The notes: generated from the letters alone by a model not told the origin. A DNA stretch of 64,000 nucleotides from Ramlibacter aurantiacus (GCF_016722895.1 NZ_JAEQNA010000001.1:248001-312000); one strand, 5' to 3'; shown: positions 7,717 through 16,543, numbered from the stretch's first letter. Program-made: numbers and translations.

Positions 7717-8993
7717 GCCGCGCTCCAGCGGCCGGTGCAGGCCGCCTCGATGCATTGCTCGGTGGTGCCGAACCAGGCCTGCAGGCCCAGGATGGCCGGC
7801 AGGTAGTGCGCCTGCTTGGCCGAATCCAGCGCCACCACCTTGGTCCCCGGCGGCACGGCGCGGCTCATCGCCGAGCAGCTGTCGGTGAGGATCTTGCCGC
7901 CCGCCGCCTCGATGATCTGGGTGTAGCCGTTGCGCGTGGCCACCTCCTTGATGGCGCGCGGCGTGAAGATCCACAGCGCGCTGTTCTCGTGCACCTTGCG
8001 GCCTTCCAGCAGCTGCGCCGCCTCCCAGATCTGCTCGATCGTGTAGTGCGGGCAGCCCAGCATCACGTAGTCGACCTGCCGGTCCTGGCCGTTGGCGTTG
8101 ATGCGCTCCAGCGTCTCCTGCCGCTCGCGCGCGCCGTAGCGGCGCACCTCCTGCGGCCGCTTGCCGCCGTAGGCCAGCTCCAGCGTGCCGGCCTCGGGCG
8201 TGACGCCGACGATGTGGTACATCTCCACGCCGCCCGATGACGAGGCCGCCGCCCCGAAGTGCTTGAGCCTGGGCAGGTTGGGCACCGCCCCCGTGATGCC
8301 GTGGATCACCGGCACCCGGTCCTGCACCCAGTGCCCCATCCAGTAGCCCAGCAGGCCCCAGTCCTCCACCGTCTGCACCGGGATGTCCAGCTCCACGCCC
8401 TGCGTGCCCAACCTACCCTCGTCGAGGTGGAAGCCCCAGTTGGGAATGCGGGTGGTGAGCATCGCCGCGCTGGTGCTCTCGCGGCCCTCGGCGTTGGTGC
8501 GCGCGCCCAGCACCGAGTTGATGTAGATGACCGCGGACGACTCCATCCAGGCGCAGTGCTCACCGCGCGTGGGCACGTTGCCCACCTGGTAGGGGGTGCA
8601 GGTGTTGAGGATCTGCACGCCCATGCGCGCGGCCGCGGCCTCGCTGCGCTTGTAGAACTGCAGCGTCTGCTCGTTGATGCCCATTTCCACCGGATGGTGC
8701 GGATCGAAACCCAGCTGCAGGTGCGAGCTGAAGGCCTTCACCTTGGGCACCGGCACCACCTCGGCGGTGTCGAGGTTGAACTCGCTGAACACCGCATCCA
8801 GCCCGCCTTTTTCCTGCGCGAAGTCGCGCATGAAGGGCGTGGTGGCGGTCACGGTGCCGCAGACGTTGCGCGTCTCCACCAGGCCTTCGGCGCCCAGCGC
8901 CTCGCCGTAGCGGATCAACAGGTCCATGGCCTTGGCCACGGCGGGGCCATCGCGCCCGTCGCGCATGGCTTTTTCTTCGTCGGTCAGGTGCAT
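7713..8993 (-). CDS. Aconitase X catalytic subunit (DUF521)
   Basis: A 426-residue catalytic subunit of aconitase X, an aconitase-superfamily hydro-lyase. It has the N-terminal MHLTDEEKAMRDGRDGPAVA start typical of the family, likely cofactor-binding Cys in NTCTPYQ, MLGCPHYT and TDSCSAM, and the SAVIYINSVLGARTNAEGR segment. Depending on subtype such enzymes use an Fe-S centre or a simpler metal site. It is separated by 3 bp from the FAD oxidoreductase upstream and overlaps the small subunit by 4 bp. The cluster of two hydro-lyases (this and IlvD-like) with an oxidoreductase suggests hydroxy- or sugar-acid breakdown. Confidence 0.92.
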   Translation of the reverse strand: MHLTDEEKAMRDGRDGPAVAKAMDLLIRYGEALGAEGLVETRNVCGTVTATTPFMRDFAQEKGGLDAVFSEFNLDTAEVVPVPKVKAFSSHLQLGFDPHHPVEMGINEQTLQFYKRSEAAAARMGVQILNTCTPYQVGNVPTRGEHCAWMESSAVIYINSVLGARTNAEGRESTSAAMLTTRIPNWGFHLDEGRLGTQGVELDIPVQTVEDWGLLGYWMGHWVQDRVPVIHGITGAVPNLPRLKHFGAAASSSGGVEMYHIVGVTPEAGTLELAYGGKRPQEVRRYGARERQETLERINANGQDRQVDYVMLGCPHYTIEQIWEAAQLLEGRKVHENSALWIFTPRAIKEVATRNGYTQIIEAAGGKILTDSCSAMSRAVPPGTKVVALDSAKQAHYLPAILGLQAWFGTTEQCIEAACTGRWSAA

Positions 8994-8996
8994 GGG

Positions 8997-10418
8997 TCAC
9001 ACCTCCACGGGTGCTTCGGCGCGCAGGTACACGCCCTGCGCCTGCAGCCGGCGCTGCAGCTCGCGCACGTCCACCGCCCGGGCCTCCACGCCGTGCGCCA
9101 CCGCCAGCGCGGCGGCGGTGCCGGCGGCCTGGCCGGTGATCCAGCACTGCGGGATCTCGCGCATGAAGCCATGCGAGTTGCGGTCGCACGAGACGTGGCG
9201 GCCGCAGGCCAGCAGGCCGTCGAGCGCCTCGGGCACCAGCGCGCCGTAGGGGATGGAGATGTTGGGGAACTTGGGGCTCACCGCCGGCGTGACGCCGATC
9301 TCGTCGGGCAGCGGCTTGCCCTCGTGCCACTGGCTGCGCAGCACCGCGCCCACGCCCTTGAGCCGGCGTGCATGGCGCACGCCGATCTGCGGCGCCGACA
9401 TCATCAGGTAGGCGTTCTCGAAGCCCGGGCCCTTGGCCTTGAAGTAGTCCAGGTGGTCGGCCATGGCCCGGTGCGAGCGCACCTCCACCGCCGTGAGGTC
9501 GTCCACGTCGAGCGCCGAGTAGCCGGCCTGGCGCGGGCCCATGAACAGGGCGATGTCATCGCGCCAGGACACGAAGGGCCGCTCGAACAGGCCGCAGGCC
9601 TCGCGGCCGCCGGCCATGAAGGCGTTGTAGCCCTCGGGGTCACCCGAGCGGAACGCGATCCAACGCTTCATGTCCACGCCGCCGAACATCCAGGAGGTGT
9701 TCATGCAGTGGTGCACGTCGGCTTCCTCGATGTCGTTGGTGTAGGCCGCGCCGGCGCGGGCGAACAGGTCGCCGTCGCCGGTGGCATCGACCACCACCTT
9801 CGCGCGGATGGCCATGCGGCCTTCCTTGCTCTCGAAGGTGGCGCCGCAGACCTTGCCGTTTTCCACCAGCGGCATGCAGGCCCACGAGTGGTAGACCAGC
9901 TTCACGCCGCGCTCGATCACGATCTCCTGCGACAGCAGCTTCAGGCGCTCGGGGTCGATCGTGGGCGACCAGGTCACCACGCCGTGGTAGGCCGCGGTGC
10001 GGAAGGACCAGTGGTGCGCCTTGGCGGGGTCCTGCGAGCCCCAGTCCTCGCGCGGCGGGCCGGCGACGGCATCGGCCGGCAGCCGGTCCATCAGCTCCTC
10101 GGCGAAGCCGCGGATCACGTGCTGGCCCTCCCAGTCGGTCATGCGGTCGATCCACAGCACCAGGCCGCCGGTGGACAGGCCACCCAGGTGGTTGTAGCGC
10201 TCGAGCAGCACCACGTCCGCCCCCTCGCTCGCGGCGGCGGCGGCGGCGGCGGTGCCCGAAGGCCCGCCGCCCACGACCAGCACGTCGCACTGGCGGTAGA
10301 CCGGGATGTCACGACCGGGCTCGTGGATGGTGCCCAGCTGGGGGCGCGGCGGCTTGGCGTCGCGGTCGAAGATGTCGGCGGAGAGGATGCGTTCGTCGGA
10401 ACGGTTGATGGTTTTCAT
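8997..10418 (-). CDS. FAD-dependent oxidoreductase (FAD_oxidored/PF12831 type)
   Basis: A 473-residue flavoprotein. The dinucleotide-binding motif is CDVLVVGGGPSGTAAAAAAA (about residues 45-65), with the following acidic residue in VVLLERYNHLGGLSTGG. VVVDATGDGDLFARAGA near residue 220 and the C-terminal GLLACGRHVSCDRNSHGFMR segment are typical of this family. It has no signal peptide. ATG 10418 is chosen because AGGA lies just upstream; a further in-frame ATG at 10472 would put the regulatory palindrome inside the gene. It probably oxidises an intermediate of the pathway shared with the aconitase X and IlvD-like enzymes, but the substrate is unknown. Confidence 0.87.
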   Translation of the reverse strand: MKTINRSDERILSADIFDRDAKPPRPQLGTIHEPGRDIPVYRQCDVLVVGGGPSGTAAAAAAASEGADVVLLERYNHLGGLSTGGLVLWIDRMTDWEGQHVIRGFAEELMDRLPADAVAGPPREDWGSQDPAKAHHWSFRTAAYHGVVTWSPTIDPERLKLLSQEIVIERGVKLVYHSWACMPLVENGKVCGATFESKEGRMAIRAKVVVDATGDGDLFARAGAAYTNDIEEADVHHCMNTSWMFGGVDMKRWIAFRSGDPEGYNAFMAGGREACGLFERPFVSWRDDIALFMGPRQAGYSALDVDDLTAVEVRSHRAMADHLDYFKAKGPGFENAYLMMSAPQIGVRHARRLKGVGAVLRSQWHEGKPLPDEIGVTPAVSPKFPNISIPYGALVPEALDGLLACGRHVSCDRNSHGFMREIPQCWITGQAAGTAAALAVAHGVEARAVDVRELQRRLQAQGVYLRAEAPVEV

Positions 10419-10441
10419 GGAAGGGTCCTGCGAGGGTTGCG

Positions 10442-10468
10442 TTATTTTGGACGCGGCGTCCAGAATAA
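10442..10468. promoter_or_regulatory. Palindromic operator, probably bound by the IclR regulator
   Basis: Arms TTATTTTGGACGC and GCGTCCAGAATAA flank a central G, with 12 of 13 positions paired. It lies exactly between the IlvD-like stop codon and the FAD oxidoreductase start. A sister site sharing ATTTTGGACGC sits in the divergent promoter of the IclR gene. This suggests an internal regulated promoter for the FAD oxidoreductase-aconitase X unit. Confidence 0.7.
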
Positions 10469-12169
10469 TCAAGGTCGACCGTTTTCTTTCACGAGCACCG
10501 CCCCCTGGTTCAGGGGCCCGACGTTGCGGCGGTAAATCTGCAGCCAGCCGCGGTCGAACATCGGCGTCGGCGGTTGCCAGGCCTGGCGGCGCGTCGCCAG
10601 TTCGGCCTCGTCCACTTCCAGGTTGACCACGCGCTGGTCCAGGTCCACGGTGACGGTGTCGCCATCGCGCACCAGGGCCAGCGGGCCGCCCAGGGCGGAC
10701 TCGGGCGCCACTTCGGCGACCACCAGGCCCTTGCAGACCAGGCCCGAGAGGTGGCCGTCGGTGAGCATGGCGACGTGCTCGCCCAGGCCGGCGCCGTCGA
10801 TGGCGAACACCACCCGCGAGGCGCCGCCTCCCATGGCGGGTCCGCCGCAGGCGCCGGCGCCGCGCATCACCACCACGTGGCCAGGCCGCACCGTGCCGTC
10901 CTTGATGGCCGCCACGGCCGCGTCCGAGGTGTCGAAGCAGATCGCCGGACCGCTGAAGCGGCGCACCTTGCGCTCCACGATGCCGGGCTTGGTCAGCGCG
11001 CCGTCGGGCGCCAGGTTGCCGCGCAGCAGCACGATGGCCGGCCGCGGCGCCACCGGCCGCTCGATGGGGCGGATCACCTCGTCATCGGCCACCCGAGCCT
11101 CGCGCAGGTTGTCGGCGACGGTGCCGCCGGTGACCGTGCGGGCCTGCGCGTCCAGCAGCGGCAACAGCTGCTTCATGAGCGCGCGGCAGCCGCCGGCGGC
11201 CTCGAACTCCTCGATCAGGTGCTCGCCGATCGGCCGCAGTCCCGACAGCACCGGCGTGACCGGCCCGAGTTGCTCGAACAGGCCGTACACATCCACCCCG
11301 GTGCCGCCTTCGGTGGCCACCGCCTGCAGGTGCTTCACCGCGTTCAGCGAGCCGCCGATGGAAAGCACCGCCCGCACCGCATTGGCGAAGGCGCCGGCCG
11401 TCATGATGTCGCGCGGCTTGAGGTCGTCCCACACCATCTGCACGATGCGCTCGCCGGCCGCGCGGGCGTCCGCGAACATCTTGTCGGACAGCGCCGCCAC
11501 CGGCGCGCTGCCCGGCAGGGCCATGCCCAGGGCCTCGCACACGATGTGCATGGTGTTGGCCGTACCCAGCCCCGAGCACACGCCCGGCGTGCGAATGGCG
11601 GTGCGGCTCATCTCCACCACCTCTTCCACCGAGGTGGCGCCGCCCACCTGGGCGTGCATGGAGTGGATGAACACCTCCTCGATGTCGTTGTGGTGGCCCT
11701 TGTACTCGCCGCTGGCCTGGTAGCCGCAGGGCACCAGGATGGTGGGCACGTTCAGCCGCGCGGCGGCCATGAGCTGGCCGGGCACGGTCTTGTCGCACGA
11801 GGTCAGGCACACCATGCCGTCGAGCTGCGCGCCTTCCACGGCCACCTCGATGTCGTTGGTGACCAGGTCGCGCGCGGCCAGCATGTAGGCGCCGCGGCCG
11901 CCAGCACCGGTGACGAAGTCGCTGGGCGCGGCCGTCCGGATCTCGAAGGGCACGCCGCCGGCCGCGCGGATGGCCTCCTTCACCTGCTGGGCCACCTGGT
12001 CGAGGTGGCTGTAGCAGGCGGCCAGCTCGGAGCTGCTGTTGACGACCGCGATCTTGGGCTTCTCGGCGTCGGACTCGGGGATGCCCATGGCCTGCCACTG
12101 GGCGTTGCGCACGGCCCAGAGATAGGAGCCACGGGGGAAATTGCTGCGCAGCTTGCGCGGTGCGTTCAT
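10469..12169 (-). CDS. IlvD/Edd family dehydratase
   Basis: A 566-residue Fe-S dehydratase of the dihydroxy-acid/sugar-acid dehydratase family. The LTSCDKTVPGQLMAAARLN motif carries one cluster Cys and a metal-site Lys, TPGVCSGLGTANTM carries another Cys, and LTDGHLSG is a variant of the usual TDGRFSG. The length matches the family. The position in a catabolic cluster beside aconitase X, away from branched-chain amino acid genes, favours a sugar- or hydroxy-acid substrate over isoleucine/valine synthesis. It follows the IclR gene by 36 bp and probably forms an operon with it. The stop abuts the downstream palindrome. Confidence 0.9.
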   Translation of the reverse strand: MNAPRKLRSNFPRGSYLWAVRNAQWQAMGIPESDAEKPKIAVVNSSSELAACYSHLDQVAQQVKEAIRAAGGVPFEIRTAAPSDFVTGAGGRGAYMLAARDLVTNDIEVAVEGAQLDGMVCLTSCDKTVPGQLMAAARLNVPTILVPCGYQASGEYKGHHNDIEEVFIHSMHAQVGGATSVEEVVEMSRTAIRTPGVCSGLGTANTMHIVCEALGMALPGSAPVAALSDKMFADARAAGERIVQMVWDDLKPRDIMTAGAFANAVRAVLSIGGSLNAVKHLQAVATEGGTGVDVYGLFEQLGPVTPVLSGLRPIGEHLIEEFEAAGGCRALMKQLLPLLDAQARTVTGGTVADNLREARVADDEVIRPIERPVAPRPAIVLLRGNLAPDGALTKPGIVERKVRRFSGPAICFDTSDAAVAAIKDGTVRPGHVVVMRGAGACGGPAMGGGASRVVFAIDGAGLGEHVAMLTDGHLSGLVCKGLVVAEVAPESALGGPLALVRDGDTVTVDLDQRVVNLEVDEAELATRRQAWQPPTPMFDRGWLQIYRRNVGPLNQGAVLVKENGRP

Positions 12170-12205
12170 GGAAGGTCTCCTCGGGAGAAATCGCGAAAGG
12201 GAAGT

Positions 12206-13009
12206 TCAGTGGGCCGGCGGCACATGCCCGCCGATCTCGGCGGCCAGCAGGCCGGCCATTTCCAGCAGCTGCGGGGCCACGGTCTCGCGCAACCGCTGCT
12301 CGGTGAACACGAAGCCGGCGGTTCCGCAGTTGAGCGCCATCACCTCGCCGGACGGCCCCACCAGCGGCACGGCCACCGAATGGATCTCGCGCAGGTACTC
12401 GCCGGCGGACATGGCGTAGCCCAGCTTGTTGGCCTCGGCCAGCGCGCGGCGCAGGCCGGCCTCGTCGGCCTGGGCGTCGGCGCCCAGGGCCAGGCGCAGG
12501 CTCTCGATCATGGCTTCGCGCGCGGCCGGCGGCTGCGCCCAGAGCCACGCCCGGCCCAGCGCGGACGTGCCCATGGGCACCCGGGAACCCACGTCCAGCC
12601 GGGGCGCCAGCATGGTCGAGCGTGGCCGGCAGGCCTCGATCAGCACCATCTCCAGCCCGTCGCGCACCGCCAGGTAGACGGCGCCGCCGGTGGCCTCGGC
12701 CAGCTCTTCCATCATGGGACGGGCCACCGCGCGGACGTCCAGCCCGGCCAGGAAGACCCGGGCCAGCGACACCACGCCGGGGCCGAGCATGAAGGCCTCG
12801 GTCTGCGGGTCCTGCTTCATCAGGCCGAGCGTCACCAGGGTGCTGGCCAGCCGGGTGACCGTGGGCCGGGGCACGCCGGTCAGGCGGGCCAGCTCGGTCG
12901 GGGTCAGCACCCGTCGCGTTTCCGTGAAGCACCGCAGCACGGCGATGCCACGCTCCAGGGCACTGACGGTGGCCGGGCCACCGTCCTTCGGGTTTTCATC
13001 AACGCTCAT
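12206..13009 (-). CDS. IclR family transcriptional regulator
   Basis: A 267-residue regulator. The N-terminal winged HTH (about residues 17-80) shows ALERGIAVLRCFTETRRVLT and the recognition region GVPRPTVTRLASTLVTLGL. The IclR effector-binding domain follows (about 90-260) with RSTMLAPRLDVGSRVPMGTS, ALGRAWLW and the GEYLREIHSVAVPLVGPSG segment. The start ATG 13009 lies only 9 bp from a palindrome shared with the FAD oxidoreductase promoter, so it probably represses itself and controls the cluster in response to a pathway acid. It is divergent from a Bug receptor. Confidence 0.92.
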   Translation of the reverse strand: MSVDENPKDGGPATVSALERGIAVLRCFTETRRVLTPTELARLTGVPRPTVTRLASTLVTLGLMKQDPQTEAFMLGPGVVSLARVFLAGLDVRAVARPMMEELAEATGGAVYLAVRDGLEMVLIEACRPRSTMLAPRLDVGSRVPMGTSALGRAWLWAQPPAAREAMIESLRLALGADAQADEAGLRRALAEANKLGYAMSAGEYLREIHSVAVPLVGPSGEVMALNCGTAGFVFTEQRLRETVAPQLLEMAGLLAAEIGGHVPPAH

Positions 13010-13018
13010 GTTCTTGTG

Positions 13019-13042
13019 AATTTTGGACGCAGCGCTCAAAAT
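13019..13042. promoter_or_regulatory. Divergent operator between IclR gene and Bug receptor
   Basis: Imperfect palindrome: ATTTTGGACGC, a central A, then GCGCTCAAAAT (9 of 11 pairs). The left arm is identical to that of the site at 10442-10468. It lies in the 65-bp gap between the divergent IclR and Bug starts, where it could control both. Confidence 0.7.
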
Positions 13043-13074
13043 ACGCAAGTTTTCGACAACCCGAGGAGCCCTCC

Positions 13075-14070
13075 ATGACCCCACCCAAGATCACCCGCCG
13101 CGCCGCCGGCCTGCTGGCCGCCCAGGCCCTGCTGCTGCCCCACCTGGGCGCCTGGGCCCAGGCCGACTTCCCGCAACCCAACCGCCCGATCCGGCTGATC
13201 GTCGGCCTGGCGGCCGGCGGCTCGCTCGACGGCCAGGCGCGCTCGATCGCCAAGAAGATCACCGAGCAAAGCGGCGTGCAGGTGGTGGTGGAGAACAAGC
13301 CCGGCGCCAGCATGATGCTCTCGGCCCAGGAAATCATGCGCGCCCAGCCGGACGGCCATACCCTGCTGTTCGCGCCCTCCTCCATCTTTGCCCAGAACCC
13401 GCACACGCTGGCCAGCGTTCCGTACGACCCCTTCAAGGACTTCACCCCCATCACCCTGGCCACCAAGGGCCCGCTGGTGCTCACCGTGCACCAGTCGCTG
13501 CCGGTGCAGAACGTCCAGGACCTCATCAAGTGGGCCAAGGCCAATCCGGGCAAGCTGAACTTCGGCTCCTTCGGCACCGGCACCTCGTCGCACCTCTACG
13601 CCGTGGCCTTCACCAAGGCGGTGGGCATCGAGGCCGTCCACGTGCCGTACAAGGGCACGGCCGACGCCGCCCGCGACCTGCTCGAGGGCCGCATCCAGGC
13701 CTACTTCGACGCCGCGCCCACCGCGATCTCCAACACCGCCACGGGCCGCATCCGCATGATCGCCGTGGCCTCGCCCAGGCGCATGCCGGCGGCGCCCCAG
13801 GTGCCCACCTTCACCGAGCAGGGCGTGCCCAACCTCGACCTCACCAGCTGGATCGCGGTCGTTGGCCCCGCCGGCATGTCGCCCGCCATCGTGGACAAGG
13901 TCAACGCCATGTTCCGCCAGGCGCTCGAATCGCAGGAGGTCAAGGACTTCATCGCCAAGGGCGCCTACGAGGCCGCGCCATCCACCCCCGCCGAGTTGTC
14001 CGCCGAATTGCGCAGCAGCTACGACAAGTGGGGCGCGATGGTCAAGTCGGTGGGCTTCCAGAAGCAGTAA
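13075..14070 (+). CDS. Bug family (TctC-like) receptor, IclR-linked
   Basis: A 331-residue periplasmic substrate-binding protein. The N-terminus KITRRAAGLLAAQALLLPHL is a signal peptide, cleaved near AWAQA. Family segments are RPIRLIVGLAAGGSLDGQAR, VVVENKPGASMML, QPDGHTLLFA, FGSFGTGTSSHLY and VPYKGTADAARDLLEGRIQ. The start has a GAGGAG ribosome-binding site. It is divergent from the IclR gene with an operator between them, so it probably captures the substrate of the aconitase X/IlvD cluster. No permease genes are adjacent. Its 3' end overlaps the convergent hydrolase gene by 29 bp. Confidence 0.94.
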   Translation: MTPPKITRRAAGLLAAQALLLPHLGAWAQADFPQPNRPIRLIVGLAAGGSLDGQARSIAKKITEQSGVQVVVENKPGASMMLSAQEIMRAQPDGHTLLFAPSSIFAQNPHTLASVPYDPFKDFTPITLATKGPLVLTVHQSLPVQNVQDLIKWAKANPGKLNFGSFGTGTSSHLYAVAFTKAVGIEAVHVPYKGTADAARDLLEGRIQAYFDAAPTAISNTATGRIRMIAVASPRRMPAAPQVPTFTEQGVPNLDLTSWIAVVGPAGMSPAIVDKVNAMFRQALESQEVKDFIAKGAYEAAPSTPAELSAELRSSYDKWGAMVKSVGFQKQ

Positions 14071-15094
14071 GCCCGACCTGCGGCTCGCCGGGCCGCGGCC
14101 GGGGCACCCACCAGGGCCGCGCCGCCACCAGCGGCTCGCGTCCCAGCTTGGCCACGGCTTCGGTCTGCGCCACGACGGCGTCCAGCGCCTGGTGGTGCAG
14201 CATGTGGCCGGCGTTCGGCACCACCAGCAGCCGGCTGTTGCGCAGCTCGGCGGCCAGCCGGCGGGTTTGCGAGTCGGTGTCCACCATCCGGTCTCCCGCC
14301 CCGGCCAGCACCGCCACCGGCAGCCGCAACTCCCCATACGCCGGCGCCAGGCGCAGCGCCTGCAGCGGCCCCAGCGCCGCGTCCTCGGCAGCGGCCCGCA
14401 ATTGCACCGGCCTGAGCAGCAGTTCGCGCGGCACCGACCGCAGGAATCCGGGCGGCACCTCCCCCGGTGCAAACAACACCCGCACCAGCCGGTCCAGCGT
14501 CAGGCGGGCCGCGAGGGGTGACACGGTGTAGCGCAGCGCATCACCCAGCAAGGGCAGCGCCACCGGCACGCTGAACACCGCGTCGGCCCGCGCCGTCGGG
14601 TAGTAGCAGCCGCCCAGCAGAACCAGGCCGGCGACGCTGACCGGGAAATCCATGGCCATCTGCAGCGCCACCAGCGCGCCCAGCGAATGCCCCAGCACCA
14701 CGGGCCGGGTCACGCCCAGGGCCACGAGCGCGCGGTGCAGCAGCGCGGCTTGCGCCCGGGGCGTCCAGATGCGGTCACGCGGCCGCTGGCTGTGGCCGAA
14801 GCCGGGGCGGTCGAAGACGATCACGCGATGCTTGGCGGCGAGGCGGTCGACCAGGCCGCTGGCCAGCAGGTCGGCCAGGGTCAAGCCATTGCCGTGCAGC
14901 AAGGCCACCGGTGCTCCGGCGCCACGCTCCATCCAGTGCAGGCGCACGCCGTCGATGTGCATGTAGCGGCCCCCTGGCGGATGCTCCCGCTCCGCCTGGC
15001 GGGCCTTGTCGCCCACCCAGACCGCTGTCGCCGCGGCACAGGCAGCCGCGACCGCCAGGACCAGATGCCCGGGCGGGACGGCGGGGCGGCTCAC
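14042..15094 (-). CDS. Alpha/beta hydrolase with N-terminal membrane segment
   Basis: A 350-residue alpha/beta-fold hydrolase. A hydrophobic N-terminus (about residues 11-28) suggests a signal anchor. The oxyanion HGNGLTLADL (67-76) is followed by FDRPGFGHSQRP, the nucleophile elbow GHSLG (Ser 137), the acid in GAGDRMVD (Asp 268) and His 297 in NAGHML, so the triad is complete. The start is a GTG at 15094. The substrate is not predictable. It overlaps the Bug receptor tail to tail. Confidence 0.85.
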   Translation of the reverse strand: MSRPAVPPGHLVLAVAAACAAATAVWVGDKARQAEREHPPGGRYMHIDGVRLHWMERGAGAPVALLHGNGLTLADLLASGLVDRLAAKHRVIVFDRPGFGHSQRPRDRIWTPRAQAALLHRALVALGVTRPVVLGHSLGALVALQMAMDFPVSVAGLVLLGGCYYPTARADAVFSVPVALPLLGDALRYTVSPLAARLTLDRLVRVLFAPGEVPPGFLRSVPRELLLRPVQLRAAAEDAALGPLQALRLAPAYGELRLPVAVLAGAGDRMVDTDSQTRRLAAELRNSRLLVVPNAGHMLHHQALDAVVAQTEAVAKLGREPLVAARPWWVPRPRPGEPQVGLTASGSPPT

Positions 15095-15155
15095 GCGGGC
15101 GCCAGCTCAGCGCCACAGGGCGCGGGCCTGCCGCCGTGGGAGGTCCGCGCGCCGC

Positions 15156-15374
15156 TCATTGCTGCTGCTGTTGCTGCTGCTGGTCCTTCTGCTGGGGGGA
15201 CGCGGGCTGCCCCGGCTGCTGCTGCTGGCCCGGCTGGCCCTGCTGCTGCTGGCCGGGTTGGCCCTGGCCCGGCTGGCCCTGCTGCTGGCCGGTTTGGCCT
15301 TGCTGCTGCTGCGGCGGGCGTTGCTGCATCGAATCCTGGTTGGCGGCGCTCGGATGCTGGCTTTGCTGGCTCAT
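15156..15374 (-). CDS. Small glutamine-rich low-complexity protein
   Basis: A 72-residue protein of which about half the residues are Gln, the rest mainly Gly and Pro in PGQ/GQP-type repeats, ending in eight consecutive Gln. It has no signal peptide or membrane segment. It is probably a real gene: an AGGAG ribosome-binding site lies 6 bp before the ATG, and the codon pattern (CAG-rich) is in frame throughout. Such a composition is intrinsically disordered and could form a condensate or be a desiccation/stress protein, but nothing in the sequence proves a role. It lies divergent from Ku. Confidence 0.6.
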   Translation of the reverse strand: MSQQSQHPSAANQDSMQQRPPQQQQGQTGQQQGQPGQGQPGQQQQGQPGQQQQPGQPASPQQKDQQQQQQQQ

Positions 15375-15538
15375 GTGAATCTCCTGTAGGCGCGACTTGC
15401 GCCTGCCGATCGTCGCCACGCCAGGCCGCGCGCGGCGTAGGAGGCCGCCTCTTGAAAAGGCCCATCCGCAGTCGCCCACACGCAGCGCGCCCGCCAGCCT
15501 ACAGCCGCCGCGCCAGCCGCCGCCCTAGGCTCTGGCGC

Positions 15539-16543
15539 ATGGCCACCGTCACTCCGCGCGCGATCTGGAAAGGTGCGATCAGCTTCGGGCTGGTGCACGT
15601 GCCCGTGGCCCTGTATTCGGCCATCCAGGACACGCGGCCGAAGATGCGCATGCTCGACCAGGCGACCGGCGCGCCGGTGGGCTACCAGAAGGTGGCCAAG
15701 GACACCGGCCAGGCCGTCGACAAAGGCGACGTGGTCAAGGGAATGGAGGTGGACCCGGGCCAGTTCGTGACCCTGACCCGCGAGGAAATCCGCGAAGCCC
15801 TGCCCCGCTCCACGCAGACCATCGAGATCGAAGGTTTCGTCAAACGCGAGGACGTGCCCGCGACGTACTTCAACAAGCCCTACATCACCGGCCCGGTGCA
15901 GCGCGGCCGAAAGGTCTACGCGCTGCTGCGCGAGGCCCTGCAGCGCACCGGCCGCGCCGCGCTGGGCCGGGTGGTCATCGCCAACAAGCAGCACCTGGCG
16001 CTGGTCGCGCCGGCCGGCAACGCGCTCATGCTGTACCTGCTGCGTTGGGCCGACGAGATCCGCGACCCGGCGGCGGTGGACCTGCCCGGCACGGCCGCCG
16101 ACGAGGGCGTGAACGAGCGCGAACTCAAGATGGGCGAACAGCTGGTGCTCGAGCTTTCGGACGACTGGCACCCCGAGCGCTTCCGCGACGAGTTCCGCGA
16201 GAAGCTCGAGGCGCTGGTCGAGGCCAAGCGCCAGGCGGGCGACGTGCGAAAGGCACCGATGGTGGAGGACGAGCCGGCCATCGCCTCGTCGGCCGACGTC
16301 ATCGACCTGACCGAGCTGCTGCGGCGCAGTCTGCAGGGGGCCGCGGCCACGCCGGCTGCGGCTTCGACCACGACGGCGAAGGCCAGGGCCACGCGCCGAC
16401 CGGCAGCGACCCGGCGCGCGGCCAACGACGAGGCGACCTCCCAGCGCGCCGCGGCCGCGGCGGAGCCGGTGGCGAAGAAGACGGCGAGCGCCAAGGTCAA
16501 GCCCCGCGCGCCGGCGAAGAAAGCGTCGTCGCGGTCCGGCTGA
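15539..16543 (+). CDS. ku: Ku protein (non-homologous end joining)
   Basis: A 334-residue bacterial Ku that should form a homodimeric ring on double-strand ends and recruit LigD. The start RAIWKGAISFGLVHVPVALY is the classic bacterial Ku opening. The beta-barrel and bridge region runs to about residue 200 with GRVVIANKQHLALVAP and LMLYLLRWADEIRD. It is followed by a Glu-rich helix and a long Ala/Lys/Arg-rich basic tail (about 255-334) like the DNA-binding tails of some Ku proteins. The ATG at 15539 is required by homology. No ligD is seen in the window. Confidence 0.95.
   Translation: MATVTPRAIWKGAISFGLVHVPVALYSAIQDTRPKMRMLDQATGAPVGYQKVAKDTGQAVDKGDVVKGMEVDPGQFVTLTREEIREALPRSTQTIEIEGFVKREDVPATYFNKPYITGPVQRGRKVYALLREALQRTGRAALGRVVIANKQHLALVAPAGNALMLYLLRWADEIRDPAAVDLPGTAADEGVNERELKMGEQLVLELSDDWHPERFRDEFREKLEALVEAKRQAGDVRKAPMVEDEPAIASSADVIDLTELLRRSLQGAAATPAAASTTTAKARATRRPAATRRAANDEATSQRAAAAAEPVAKKTASAKVKPRAPAKKASSRSG

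Noticed and set aside
8259..13078. Long plus-strand open frames opposite the aconitase X, FAD oxidoreductase, IlvD and IclR genes
   Set aside because: They are rich in His, Gly, Arg and Ala, as expected of antisense of GC-rich genes, and the minus-strand genes carry all recognised motifs.
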